A DNA stretch of 10,257 nucleotides from Methanoregula sp. (GCA_028705545.1 JAQWDG010000016.1:3169-13425), one strand, 5' to 3'; positions 1-6,188 are shown, counted from the first letter of the stretch. Numbers and translations are program-made. Notes: generated from the sequence alone by a model not told the origin.

Positions 1-36
1 CCGATGAAACTATATGCTCCCGTGGCTAGTGTTCCC

Positions 37-67
37 TATAAATGCGGTGCCGGATCACATGATCCGG
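37..67 (+). promoter_or_regulatory. Putative TATA box with overlapping palindromic operator for the MFS gene
   Basis: A TATAAAT element lies at 37-43. About 7 bp downstream is a perfect inverted repeat, CCGGATCA / TGATCCGG (50-57 and 60-67) with a 2-nt centre. In archaea transcription starts roughly 25 bp downstream of the TATA centre, which falls at about 64-67, inside the palindrome. A repressor bound there would block initiation, as expected for an inducible efflux gene. The promoter and operator roles are inferred from position and symmetry. No regulator gene is visible in the window. Confidence 0.45.
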
Positions 68-93
68 GAGAACAGCGGGAGACGGTAACTATC

Positions 94-1881
94 GTGGACG
101 CACAGCCGCACGCAGACGCAGTGCCCGGGCAACCGGTACCGGAACCGTCAGGGAGGGATCCCCATTACAAGTGGATCGCCCTCTCGAACACCACGATCGC
201 CATGTTCATGGCCGCGGTAAACGGGAGCATCCTCCTCATCTCCCTGCCGGCTATTTTTAACGGCATCAACATCGACCCGCTCACCTCCTTCCAGTACCTC
301 CTCTGGATCCTGATGGGCTACGGGATCGTGACCGCCACGCTCCTGTTGAGTTTCGGCCGGCTCTCGGACATGTACGGCCGGGTCCGGCTCTACAACATCG
401 GGTTTGCGATCTTTACCGTTGGTTCCATCCTCCTCTTCCTGACCCCGGATACCGGGGATGCCGGGGCCATCGAGCTCATCGTCTTTCGGCTCATCCAGGC
501 TGTCGGTGCGGCGTTCATCTTCTCCAACAGCGCCGCGATCCTCACCGATGCGTTCCCCCCGGACGAACGGGGCAAGGCGCTCGGCCTCAACCAGGTGGCG
601 GCCCTTGCAGGCCAGTTCATCGGGCTTTTGATCGGCGGCATCCTCGCGGTCTACCACTGGCGGTACGTCTTTTTGATCAGCGTCCCGTTCGGTGTCCTCG
701 GGACGATCTGGGCGTTCATGAAACTCAAGGAGCCCGCCTACCAGAAACGGACCCAGAAGATCGATATCTGGGGCAACCTCTCCTTCATCGGCGGGCTGAC
801 CATCTTTTTAATCGGCATCACCTACGCCCTGCTCCCCTACGGCAGCGATTCGATGGGGTGGCGGGACCCGTTCGTCATCACGGCGCTCTTTGTCGGGATC
901 CTGCTCCTTGTTGCGTTTCCCCTTATCGAGACCCGGGTCGAGGACCCGATGTTCCGGATGGATCTCTTTAGGATCCGGAATTTCGCGTTCGGGAACGCTG
1001 CCGGGTTCATATCGGCCCTTGCCCGGGGCGGCGTCATGATCGTGCTCATCATCCTGCTCCAGGGCATCTGGCTCCCCCTGCACGGCTACAGTTTCGAGTC
1101 CACGCCCTTCTGGGCCGGGGTCTACATGCTCCCGCTCACCATCGGCTTTGTGATCATGGGCCCGCTCTCCGGGATCATCTCCGACAAGTACGGCGCCCGC
1201 TGGATCAGCACGCTCGGGATGGTGCTTGTCGGGATCTCGTTTTTGATCCTCGCCGTCCTCCCCTACAATTTCGACTACCTGCCCTTTGCCATTGCCCTTC
1301 TGGTCATGGGTATAGGAAACGGGATGTTCTCCTCGCCCAATGCTGCGGCGATCATGAACTCGGTGCCCCCGGGGGAGCGGGGCGTTGCCTCGGGCATGAT
1401 GTCGACCTTAATGAACTCGGGCTTTGTCCTTTCGATGGGCATGTTCTTTACCATCATCGTCGTGGGGCTCACGAATGCATTCCCCGCAGCCATCGCATCG
1501 TCGCTTACCGCGGCCAACGCCTCGCAACTCGCCCCGGCGCTCGGTGCCATCCCGCCGACCGGTGCGCTCTTTGCCGCGTTCCTCGGCTACAACCCGGTCC
1601 AGACCATCCTTGCCGGTGTTTCCCCGGCCATCCTTGCGACCGTAGCGCCTGCGACAATCGCCCTCCTTACCGGGAGCAGCTGGTTCCCGGCTATGCTTGC
1701 CGGGGCATTCATGCCCTCGGTGGCGCTCTCGTTTTATATCGGTGCCGGCATCTCCTTCTTTGCCGCACTCCTCTGTGCGATGCGTGGGGAGAAGTACGTG
1801 GAGGAGATTGACGGTGCGGCAAAGAACCCGGGCACACCCGGCCGCAATCCGCAAGAGGTATCTGGAGGGAACCTCAAGTAA
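94..1881 (+). CDS. MFS drug-efflux transporter, DHA2 (EmrB/QacA-like) 14-TM type
   Basis: Integral membrane protein of the major facilitator superfamily, probably a proton-driven multidrug or small-molecule exporter; the substrate cannot be told from sequence. The frame is hydrophobic almost throughout and fits about 14 membrane helices, as in the DHA2 group. MFS motif A is clear in the loop after helix 2 (G-R-L-S-D-M-Y-G-R-V-R, about residues 88-98). A second acidic/basic loop (S-D-K-Y-G-A-R) marks the start of the second half. A hydrophobic insertion precedes the last helix, and the C-terminal tail is polar. The frame is open back to an ATG at 4, but that would place the TATA box and palindrome inside the gene. 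GTG at 94 follows GGGAG (77-81) with a long spacing and leaves a polar N-tail ending in H-Y-K-W just before helix 1, so I chose it (595 aa). The usp gene begins 39 bp downstream with no obvious terminator between. Confidence 0.85.
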   Translation: MDAQPHADAVPGQPVPEPSGRDPHYKWIALSNTTIAMFMAAVNGSILLISLPAIFNGINIDPLTSFQYLLWILMGYGIVTATLLLSFGRLSDMYGRVRLYNIGFAIFTVGSILLFLTPDTGDAGAIELIVFRLIQAVGAAFIFSNSAAILTDAFPPDERGKALGLNQVAALAGQFIGLLIGGILAVYHWRYVFLISVPFGVLGTIWAFMKLKEPAYQKRTQKIDIWGNLSFIGGLTIFLIGITYALLPYGSDSMGWRDPFVITALFVGILLLVAFPLIETRVEDPMFRMDLFRIRNFAFGNAAGFISALARGGVMIVLIILLQGIWLPLHGYSFESTPFWAGVYMLPLTIGFVIMGPLSGIISDKYGARWISTLGMVLVGISFLILAVLPYNFDYLPFAIALLVMGIGNGMFSSPNAAAIMNSVPPGERGVASGMMSTLMNSGFVLSMGMFFTIIVVGLTNAFPAAIASSLTAANASQLAPALGAIPPTGALFAAFLGYNPVQTILAGVSPAILATVAPATIALLTGSSWFPAMLAGAFMPSVALSFYIGAGISFFAALLCAMRGEKYVEEIDGAAKNPGTPGRNPQEVSGGNLK

Positions 1882-1920
1882 GGAATAATTAAAAAAAACA
1901 GAAGCGGGAGGAACCGGAGC

Positions 1921-2352
1921 ATGACAAACGGACTGGTTGACAGGATCCTGATCGCAACGGACGGCTCGGAAAAGAACCGGCCGTCCCTGGAAGAGGGAAT
2001 AAAGATCGCCCGTGCATTCGGTGCCGCAGTGTATACGGTATACGTGATCGATGTCGGGGCATTCTCCTCGATGTCGGCCGATATGCCCATCGGGGATACC
2101 TACCGCATCATCAAGGCCGAGGCCGATCAGGCTTTTTGCCGGATAAAAACGCTCGCCGGCGATATGCCGGTCGAGACCGCGGTCCTGGAGGGCCGCCCCG
2201 CGGCAGAGATCGTGAAGTTTGCCGTGGCAAAGAATATCGACCTGATCGTGATCGGCACCCAGGGCAAAAAGGGCCTCGAACGCCTGCTTCTCGGGAGCGT
2301 GGCAGAAGAGGTCATCCGCTCCGCGCCCTGCAAGGTTCTCGTGGTTAAATAA
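1921..2352 (+). CDS. Universal stress protein (UspA family, ATP-binding type)
   Basis: Small soluble cytoplasmic protein of 143 aa, the normal length for a single Usp domain. It starts with the usual first strand and nucleotide-contacting aspartate (I-L-I-A-T-D14-G-S). Near the C-terminus it carries the complete ATP-binding signature G-x2-G-x9-G-S (G112, G115, G125, S126), so it belongs to the ATP-binding class like MJ0577. It ends in the standard C-K-V-L-V-V strand. The family acts in stress survival, and some members bind transporters. A good Shine-Dalgarno GGGAGG (1906-1911) supports ATG 1921. Only 39 bp separate it from the exporter, so the two are probably co-transcribed; a link between Usp and transporter control is inference only. 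A T6 run follows the stop. Confidence 0.93.
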   Translation: MTNGLVDRILIATDGSEKNRPSLEEGIKIARAFGAAVYTVYVIDVGAFSSMSADMPIGDTYRIIKAEADQAFCRIKTLAGDMPVETAVLEGRPAAEIVKFAVAKNIDLIVIGTQGKKGLERLLLGSVAEEVIRSAPCKVLVVK

Positions 2353-2358
2353 TCCCGG

Positions 2359-2364
2359 TTTTTT
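2359..2364 (+). terminator. Oligo-T terminator after the universal stress gene
   Basis: A run of six T lies 6 bp after the usp stop codon, directly after GC-rich CCCGG. Archaeal RNA polymerase terminates at such T-runs without needing a strong hairpin. A weak inverted repeat ACCGC/GCGGT (2374-2378, 2390-2394) follows. Confidence 0.5.
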
Positions 2365-2600
2365 CAAGATGAGACCGCTGTCCCGGTGGGCGGTTCACGG
2401 GCTCATGAGATGTATTGAGATCTATATTCCTTCGGAATAAAAACAAAAGAATTTTTGTCTCCCGGGACAGACACAGTATACCTTATATCCGGCATATACC
2501 GTTCTTTCCAGCAAGCGTCGGGATTTTTACCGCGCAATACTCCCATGTCCCATCCTGCACCAGCTGTCTGGTATCTGCCATAAAAAGGAAACAGGAGTGA
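2365..2600. other. Long non-coding leader/promoter region ahead of the histidine kinase
   Basis: No convincing gene is present. It contains a small perfect hairpin ATTCC-TTC-GGAAT (2426-2438) followed by A-rich and T-rich runs. The kinase promoter lies at about 2477-2500, and purine-rich Shine-Dalgarno sequences (AAGGA 2585-2589 and AGGAG 2593-2597) sit at its end. A 61-codon open stretch in the kinase frame (TTG 2415 to TGA 2598) crosses the TATA element and has no family-like sequence, so I treat it as non-coding. Confidence 0.5.
2477..2500 (+). promoter_or_regulatory. Putative TATA promoter of the kinase gene flanked by TATACC direct repeats
   Basis: TTATAT at 2483-2488 is a plausible TATA box, giving a start near 2510 and a leader of about 90 nt to the Shine-Dalgarno region. 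The hexamer TATACC occurs on both sides (2477-2482 and 2495-2500), which could be a regulator half-site pair or chance in A/T-rich sequence. Confidence 0.35.
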
Positions 2601-2678
2601 GCAGAAACGGTTCTCTTTACGGTTCTTATCCTGAGCTGCCTTTTTTCTGCTTTTGTATCCTGTACGCTCGGCGTTTTT
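2585..2678 (+). other. Kinase N-terminal helix encoded without a normal start codon (frameshift or rare start)
   Basis: The frame of the kinase stays open from 2601 to 2678 and reads A-E-T-V-L-F-T-V-L-I-L-S-C-L-F, then S-A-F-V-S-C-T-L-G-V-F. This is a typical first membrane helix that runs straight into L-A-K-N-P at 2682. No ATG, GTG or TTG exists in frame here, and codon 2598-2600 is TGA. GTG 2597-2599 is well spaced from AAGGA (2585-2589) but is one base out of frame. Removing A2600 would give GTG-GCA-GAA-ACG, a perfect start for this helix. Alternatively ACG 2607, about 7 nt after AGGAGTGA, could serve as a rare start. Confidence 0.6.
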
Positions 2679-4325
2679 GTGCTGGCAAAGAACCCGTCCT
2701 CCCGGGTCAACCAGCTCTTTTTTGGTATGATGATGGGTGCTGCCTACTGGGCGCTCGGTGAGTATCTCCTCTGGTCGGCAGGAAGTGCCGATGGTCTTTC
2801 CTTCTGGCTCCACGTAAGTGGGTTCTGGCCGGTCGTTATTGCCATCAGCGTCCATTTCATCCTGACCTTTACCGGCCGCTGGCCGAAAGAAAAAGGTCTT
2901 TCGCGGATCCTGCAGGTTCTCCTCTTTGTCCCGGCCCTGGTATTGTCCCTTGCCGGCGTTTTTACCAACCTGCTCTATACCGTGGATTACGTACCGGAGA
3001 TCGGCTGGGTCTATGTGCCTGCTTCGAGTCTGGTGTATTATATAAACGGATTTTATGTGATCCTGATCATGATCTGGGCGACCGCGGCAACGGTTATGGC
3101 TTACAATCAGGCAGAACGGGTCAGGATCCGGGAGCAGAACCGGCTCGTATGCGCCGGCCTCATCTGCCTCATTATCTGCGGCGCCCTTTCGGGCATTATC
3201 TTCCCGCGTATGGAGATCTACCTCCCGAACCTGATCTTTATCGGGAGCATGGTTTTTGCGATCTTCATCGTATCGGCAATCCAGCAGTACGGCCTGTTTA
3301 CCATGAGCCCCGAGACCGTGGTGCCGGAGATCCTGCGCACGCTTCCCGACGGCGTGATCCTGACCGACCCGGACGGCAGGATTATTGTGGCGAACGAGGC
3401 TGCAGGAAAGATCCTTGGTGTCCCCGAAACAGATCTCCCCGGGCAGGAGATGGTGCAGTTCATTTCGTCTGAAGTCTGCGACAACCTGCGGTCTACGCTG
3501 GTAAACGAGGGATCGGTTGCCAACCTGGAAGTCTCCATTGCCCGCCCGTCCTGTTCTGCCGGCAGTATCTCCGGGACCCTGGTGCGGGACCGATCGGGCA
3601 GGATCGCCGGCTTTGTCCTTGTCCTGCGGGATATCTCCGACCGTAAGGCAGCCGAGGTCTCCCTGCGTGTGGCAAACGAAAAGATCTCCATCCTTTCCCA
3701 GATGACCCGGCACGATATCGGCAACCTGTTGACCGCCCTCTCGGGGTATCTCGATCTCCTCAAGGCCACGAACAGCGACCCCAAAAACGACGTTTACATC
3801 ACGAACTGTACCACTATCGTGGAGAAGATCTCCCGCCACCTCCAGTTCTCGCGGGAGTACCAGGAGATCGGGTCCCACGAACCGGTGTGGCAGCAGCTGG
3901 AGTGGCTCGTGATGCGTGGCATTGCCGCATTCCCGCACAACGGGATTTCGATCACGGTTCATGTCGACCCGGTCGAGATCTATACCGATCCCCTTGCGTT
4001 CAAGGTCATGTACAACCTTTTTGAGAATGCGGCACGGCACGGCGGGCATGTCACCCGGTTCGAGGTGTCGTCGAAAAAAGAACCCGACGGCAGCCTTACC
4101 GTTGTTTTCAAAGACGATGGCAGCGGTATCCGCAAAGAGGACAAACAAAGGATCTTCGAGTACGGGTATGGCAGCCATACCGGGATCGGGCTCTCCCTCT
4201 CCCGCGATATTCTCTTAATGACCGGGATCACAGTTACCGAGACCGGGGAACCGGGGAAAGGGGCCTGTTTCGAGATCCGCGTGCCTGCCGGGGCATGGCG
4301 GTCTGTCCGGGTCAGGACCTGGTAA
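2679..4325 (+). CDS. Membrane PAS-domain sensor histidine kinase (7TM sensor type), start unresolved
   Basis: Two-component sensor kinase. From the first usual in-frame start (GTG 2679) the order is: several membrane helices (about residues 1-205), resembling the 7TM N-terminal histidine-kinase sensor region; a PAS domain (about 213-325, P-D-G-V-I-L-T-D-P-D-G-R, then V-L-R-D-I-S-D-R-K); then the transmitter. The phosphoacceptor is His345 in the box M-T-R-H-D-I-G-N. The N-box is N446-L-F-E-N450-A-A-R-H-G, G1 is D479-D-G-S-G, the F-box is I-F-E-Y-G-Y-G, and G2 is H500-T-G-I-G-L-S. All catalytic elements are present, so it should be active. No response regulator lies beside it. Residues encoded upstream (2601-2678) continue as a good membrane helix, so GTG 2679 is probably not the true start. 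The real N-terminus appears displaced or broken near 2598-2607. The 86-aa membrane protein follows by 75 bp. Confidence 0.88.
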   Translation: MLAKNPSSRVNQLFFGMMMGAAYWALGEYLLWSAGSADGLSFWLHVSGFWPVVIAISVHFILTFTGRWPKEKGLSRILQVLLFVPALVLSLAGVFTNLLYTVDYVPEIGWVYVPASSLVYYINGFYVILIMIWATAATVMAYNQAERVRIREQNRLVCAGLICLIICGALSGIIFPRMEIYLPNLIFIGSMVFAIFIVSAIQQYGLFTMSPETVVPEILRTLPDGVILTDPDGRIIVANEAAGKILGVPETDLPGQEMVQFISSEVCDNLRSTLVNEGSVANLEVSIARPSCSAGSISGTLVRDRSGRIAGFVLVLRDISDRKAAEVSLRVANEKISILSQMTRHDIGNLLTALSGYLDLLKATNSDPKNDVYITNCTTIVEKISRHLQFSREYQEIGSHEPVWQQLEWLVMRGIAAFPHNGISITVHVDPVEIYTDPLAFKVMYNLFENAARHGGHVTRFEVSSKKEPDGSLTVVFKDDGSGIRKEDKQRIFEYGYGSHTGIGLSLSRDILLMTGITVTETGEPGKGACFEIRVPAGAWRSVRVRTW

Positions 4326-4333
4326 TCCCTTCC

Positions 4334-4378
4334 GCAGGTGTCCTGCAACTATCCGCGGGACACAAACGCCTTTTTGTG
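4334..4378 (+). other. Two tandem small hairpins in the kinase/small-protein gap
   Basis: GCAGG-TGT-CCTGC (4334-4346) is a perfect 5-bp stem with a 3-nt loop. CACAAA-CGCCTT-TTTGTG (4361-4378) is a perfect 6-bp stem that includes a T5 run. They occupy most of the 75-bp gap after the kinase stop. They may partially terminate or process the transcript; no direct evidence. Confidence 0.3.
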
Positions 4379-4400
4379 AAGGAAGAACAACGGTTGTACG

Positions 4401-4661
4401 ATGATTGTTCCGCAATGGGTGCCGCCGATCCTTATCGGGATCGACCTGCTCGTGGTGATCTACGGGGTCCGTGTCGCCTTCACCGAACAAAAACGCTGGG
4501 GCTGGTTCCTTGCCCTCGCGTTTTTCCTGTTCGGGACAAAAGAGGTGATGACCTACAACGGCGTGGACCTGCCCCCGGCGGTATCGCTGGTCATTTCGGT
4601 TGCCGGCCTTGCATCGGCACTCTGTGCGTTTTACCTTCTTGCAAAGACGCTTCCTTCGTAA
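4401..4661 (+). CDS. Small hypothetical membrane protein (about 3 TM)
   Basis: Protein of 86 aa, not recognised. It is hydrophobic, with three likely helices at about residues 8-25, 33-46 and 62-82. The loops are short and charged (T-E-Q-K-R-W after helix 1; T-K-E-V-M-T-Y-N-G-V-D after helix 2), giving the look of a small membrane partner protein. The Shine-Dalgarno is weak (GAAGGAAG, 4378-4385, far upstream of ATG 4401). It lies 75 bp after the kinase on the same strand, so it may be co-transcribed and could modulate the kinase sensor; this is inference from position only. Codon use fits the surrounding genes, and the hydrophobic pattern makes a chance ORF unlikely. Confidence 0.65.
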   Translation: MIVPQWVPPILIGIDLLVVIYGVRVAFTEQKRWGWFLALAFFLFGTKEVMTYNGVDLPPAVSLVISVAGLASALCAFYLLAKTLPS

Positions 4662-4686
4662 GGTGTGGCCCGCCCGGTGGTATTTT

Positions 4687-4834
4687 TCAGGTTCTCCCGG
4701 CAACGGTCACGACAAAAGTCCGGTTCCGTTACACAGCATCGACATTGGTAAAGCCGGCTTTCCGCAACCATGCGAGCTGGTAGGAGAGTTTCTCGTTCTT
4801 GTCCAGCGTATCGCGGCGACGCGGAGCGATGGCC
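4687..4834 (-). pseudogene. Remnant of a SAM-dependent methyltransferase-like gene (C-terminus, internal stop)
   Basis: Read on the minus strand, codons from about 4834 down to 4732 give A-I-A-P-R-R-R-D-T-L-D-K-N-E-K-L-S, then Y-Q-L-A-W-L-R-K-A-G-F-T-N-V-D-A-V. This strongly resembles the C-terminal part of class I SAM methyltransferases (…QLAWLR.AGF..VD…). A TAA at 4729-4731 interrupts it, yet the same frame continues as R-N-R-T-F-V-V-T-V-A-G-R-T to TGA 4687-4689, which is how such proteins finish (a strand of type F-V-V). One base change (TAC or TAT to TAA) would restore it. Upstream of about 4834 similarity fades and TAG 4906-4908 closes the frame. No start or SAM-binding motif remains. 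Family assignment is from memory of the pattern, not a search. Confidence 0.6.
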
Positions 4835-4957
4835 TGCCCCCGATCCCCTCCGCTCCCTGCGGATGGCACGGCCGCACCCGTTTCGCTTGGGGAAGTACCT
4901 GAAACCTAGATGCGGATTGTTGAATACTGTCGGTAGATGCCCGGCAGCAGACCAAAA
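4835..4957. other. Intergenic remainder, no recognisable gene
   Basis: Between the methyltransferase remnant and the MNT promoter I see no intact frame with family-like sequence. It may hold further decayed parts of the minus-strand gene, but nothing is readable. Confidence 0.4.
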
Positions 4958-4988
4958 TAATTATATTTCATCGGTTCAAAAATGAACC
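4958..4988 (+). promoter_or_regulatory. TATA promoter and start-codon palindrome of the MNT/HEPN operon (leaderless)
   Basis: An A/T-rich TATA element, AATTATATTT, is at 4958-4967. Counting about 25 bp downstream places transcription start at or next to ATG 4982. No Shine-Dalgarno precedes that ATG, so the message is probably leaderless. A perfect inverted repeat GGTTCA-AAAA-TGAACC (4973-4988) covers the start site and start codon. It is a good operator candidate for the winged-helix domain of the encoded protein. Autoregulation is inferred. Confidence 0.5.
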
Positions 4989-5545
4989 ATGTGGAACAAA
5001 ATCTGACCAATGAGATCGTGGCGCTCCTGCTCAAAGAAGATCTTCATACCCGGGCCATTGCTGAGCGGCTCAAGAGCAACCATGCCACGGTTATAAGGAA
5101 ACTCCGCGATCTTACCGGGGACAATATCGTGGATTTCCGTGCGGAAGGAAAGAATAAAGTCTACACGGTAAAAAAAAGCCTCGAAGGCAGGAATGCCGCG
5201 ATGATTGCCGAGATGTACAAACAATCGCTCGTTGTGAGCCGGTATCCGGTTTTACGGGGAATCGTCCGCGCCGTGCAGGAGATGCCGGATATCCCGCTTG
5301 CACTCCTGTACGGGAGCTATGCAAAAGGGCTCGCCACAAAAGGAAGCGATATCGACCTCTTTGTTGAAACGTCCGATGTCCGTATCAAAAAACAGCTCGA
5401 ACTGCGGCATTCATCGTTGAGCGTGAAGATCGGCACATTCGATACAAAGGATCTCCTTATCCGGGAGATCATCAAGGATCATATCATTCTACGCGGCGTT
5501 GAGGTGTATTTTGACAAAACAGGGTTTTATCAAAAAGCTGCATAA
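4982..5545 (+). CDS. wHTH-MNT nucleotidyltransferase (MntA-like antitoxin candidate)
   Basis: Protein of 187 aa. Residues 5-70 form a winged helix-turn-helix (A-I-A-E-R-L-K-S-N-H-A-T-V-I-R-K-L then a basic wing). Residues about 95-165 form a minimal nucleotidyltransferase (MNT) domain with the complete signature G111-S-x10-D123-I-D125. That is the G-S-x10-D-x-D motif of MntA antitoxins, which AMPylate their HEPN toxin. The gene overlaps the downstream HEPN gene by about 35 bp, the usual MNT/HEPN arrangement. The added DNA-binding domain suggests the protein also represses its own promoter. The start is ATG 4982, leaderless. The gene and its partner look more A/T-rich than their neighbours, which may indicate transfer. 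The antitoxin role is inferred from the family; a regulator or enzyme of other function is possible. Confidence 0.85.
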   Translation: MNHVEQNLTNEIVALLLKEDLHTRAIAERLKSNHATVIRKLRDLTGDNIVDFRAEGKNKVYTVKKSLEGRNAAMIAEMYKQSLVVSRYPVLRGIVRAVQEMPDIPLALLYGSYAKGLATKGSDIDLFVETSDVRIKKQLELRHSSLSVKIGTFDTKDLLIREIIKDHIILRGVEVYFDKTGFYQKAA

Positions 5546-5981
5546 GGAAAAGGCGCTCCAGCTGGTGGCCCCCAGCGATGAGATCAAAACAGCGTACCTC
5601 AGGAAGTCGGAGAGTTTTTTAGCGTCCGCGAGGCTTTTACTGGACAACAACCGGTTCGAAGAATCTGTTTCAATGGCATATTACAGCATGTACTATTCTG
5701 TCCTTGCACTCTTCTTTGCGACGGGGATCAAGTGCGAGAACCATACGGCAGCGATCATCCTGCTTGATGATGTCTTTGGCATCGACAGCTCTGCACTCGA
5801 ATCTGCAAAGACCGAACGTATCGATAAACAATACTATGTCACATCCGCACCGGTCCGTGACGACGTTATAGACCTTATCACGGCAGCAGAGTCGTTTGAT
5901 GCAGATCTCCTTGATGTCATTGACCGGTTGACAACTGATAAGAGGGAAGCCTTCCAAAAGAAACTCAAAGCCCTGCTTTAA
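5511..5981 (+). CDS. HEPN-domain protein, partner of the MNT nucleotidyltransferase
   Basis: All-alpha HEPN protein of 156 aa (expected size 130-160). The core helices are visible: Y-L-R-K-S-E-S-F-L-A-S-A-R-L-L, then E-E-S-V-S-M-A-Y-Y-S-M-Y-Y-S-V-L-A-L-F-F, then G-I-K-C-E-N-H-T-A-A-I-I. TTG 5511 is the best start, since GAGGTG (5501-5506) is a good Shine-Dalgarno just upstream; TTG 5499 is an alternative. Translation begins inside the MNT gene, so the two are coupled. HEPN toxins of this pairing normally cut RNA using R-x4-6-H. Here the corresponding place reads K74-C-E-N-H78, with lysine and a shorter spacing, so RNase activity is uncertain. It may be a toxin with a variant site, or a non-toxic HEPN subunit. 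A T6 run follows about 50 bp downstream. Confidence 0.87.
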   Translation: MTKQGFIKKLHKEKALQLVAPSDEIKTAYLRKSESFLASARLLLDNNRFEESVSMAYYSMYYSVLALFFATGIKCENHTAAIILLDDVFGIDSSALESAKTERIDKQYYVTSAPVRDDVIDLITAAESFDADLLDVIDRLTTDKREAFQKKLKALL

Positions 5982-6029
5982 AATTTCTTATCGTTACCCC
6001 CGAGGGTCCTGCTTTACCCACCTTCCTCA

Positions 6030-6035
6030 TTTTTT
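6030..6035 (+). terminator. Oligo-T terminator after the HEPN gene
   Basis: Six consecutive T at 6030-6035, about 50 bp after the HEPN stop codon, inside a pyrimidine-rich tract. Confidence 0.4.
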
Positions 6036-6180
6036 ATATTAGCTTTTGGAAAAATCAGTGTCCGTATTCGTGTTCCTGAATCTGTTTTAGAACCCGGACG
6101 GATAATAATAAGAGGCCGGAACCGGTATGATTTAAGGCCTCGATGTGCCAAAAAATGGCTGTGGGGTTATTTCTAAAAGT

Positions 6181-6186
6181 AAAAAA
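6181..6186 (-). terminator. Oligo-T terminator after purF
   Basis: Six A on the plus strand read as six T on the minus strand, 3 bp after the purF stop codon and followed by another short T-rich stretch. This is typical for the end of an archaeal transcription unit. Confidence 0.5.
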
Positions 6187-6188
6187 GA

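Larger units (their letters stand above)
5982..6188. other. Convergent intergenic region with hairpins
   Basis: No gene is seen between the HEPN stop and the purF stop. It holds a plus-strand T-run (6030-6035) and two inverted repeats: GAGGCC/GGCCTC (6112-6117, 6136-6141, 18-nt loop) and GCCA-A5-TGGC (6147-6159). A minus-strand T-run for purF is at 6181-6186. All are consistent with transcript ends of two converging units. Confidence 0.5.

Noticed and set aside
1408..2367. 319-codon minus-strand frame
   Set aside because: It spans the end of the exporter and the whole universal stress gene in antisense. The product is compositionally biased and the plus-strand genes are well supported.
2415..2600. 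61-codon frame directly upstream of and in frame with the kinase, ending in TGA
   Set aside because: I considered UGA read-through producing a longer kinase. The stretch contains the TATA element and hairpin, has no helix or domain character, and the Shine-Dalgarno sits right at its end, so it is more likely leader DNA.
2403..4178. 591-codon open frame on the minus strand
   Set aside because: It is antisense to the histidine kinase, which has clear domains and catalytic motifs. The minus-strand product is low-complexity, rich in Arg, Asp, Gly and His, with no family pattern; GC-rich codon bias explains its length.
4707..4955. 82-codon minus-strand frame in the kinase-MNT gap
   Set aside because: Its product is not family-like. 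The neighbouring minus-strand frame carries the methyltransferase-like remnant instead.
5982..6188. Possible small RNA or CRISPR-like repeats in the convergent gap
   Set aside because: Only two short, unrelated inverted repeats are present, with no repeated unit and no promoter-like element pointing to an RNA gene. They fit transcript ends.
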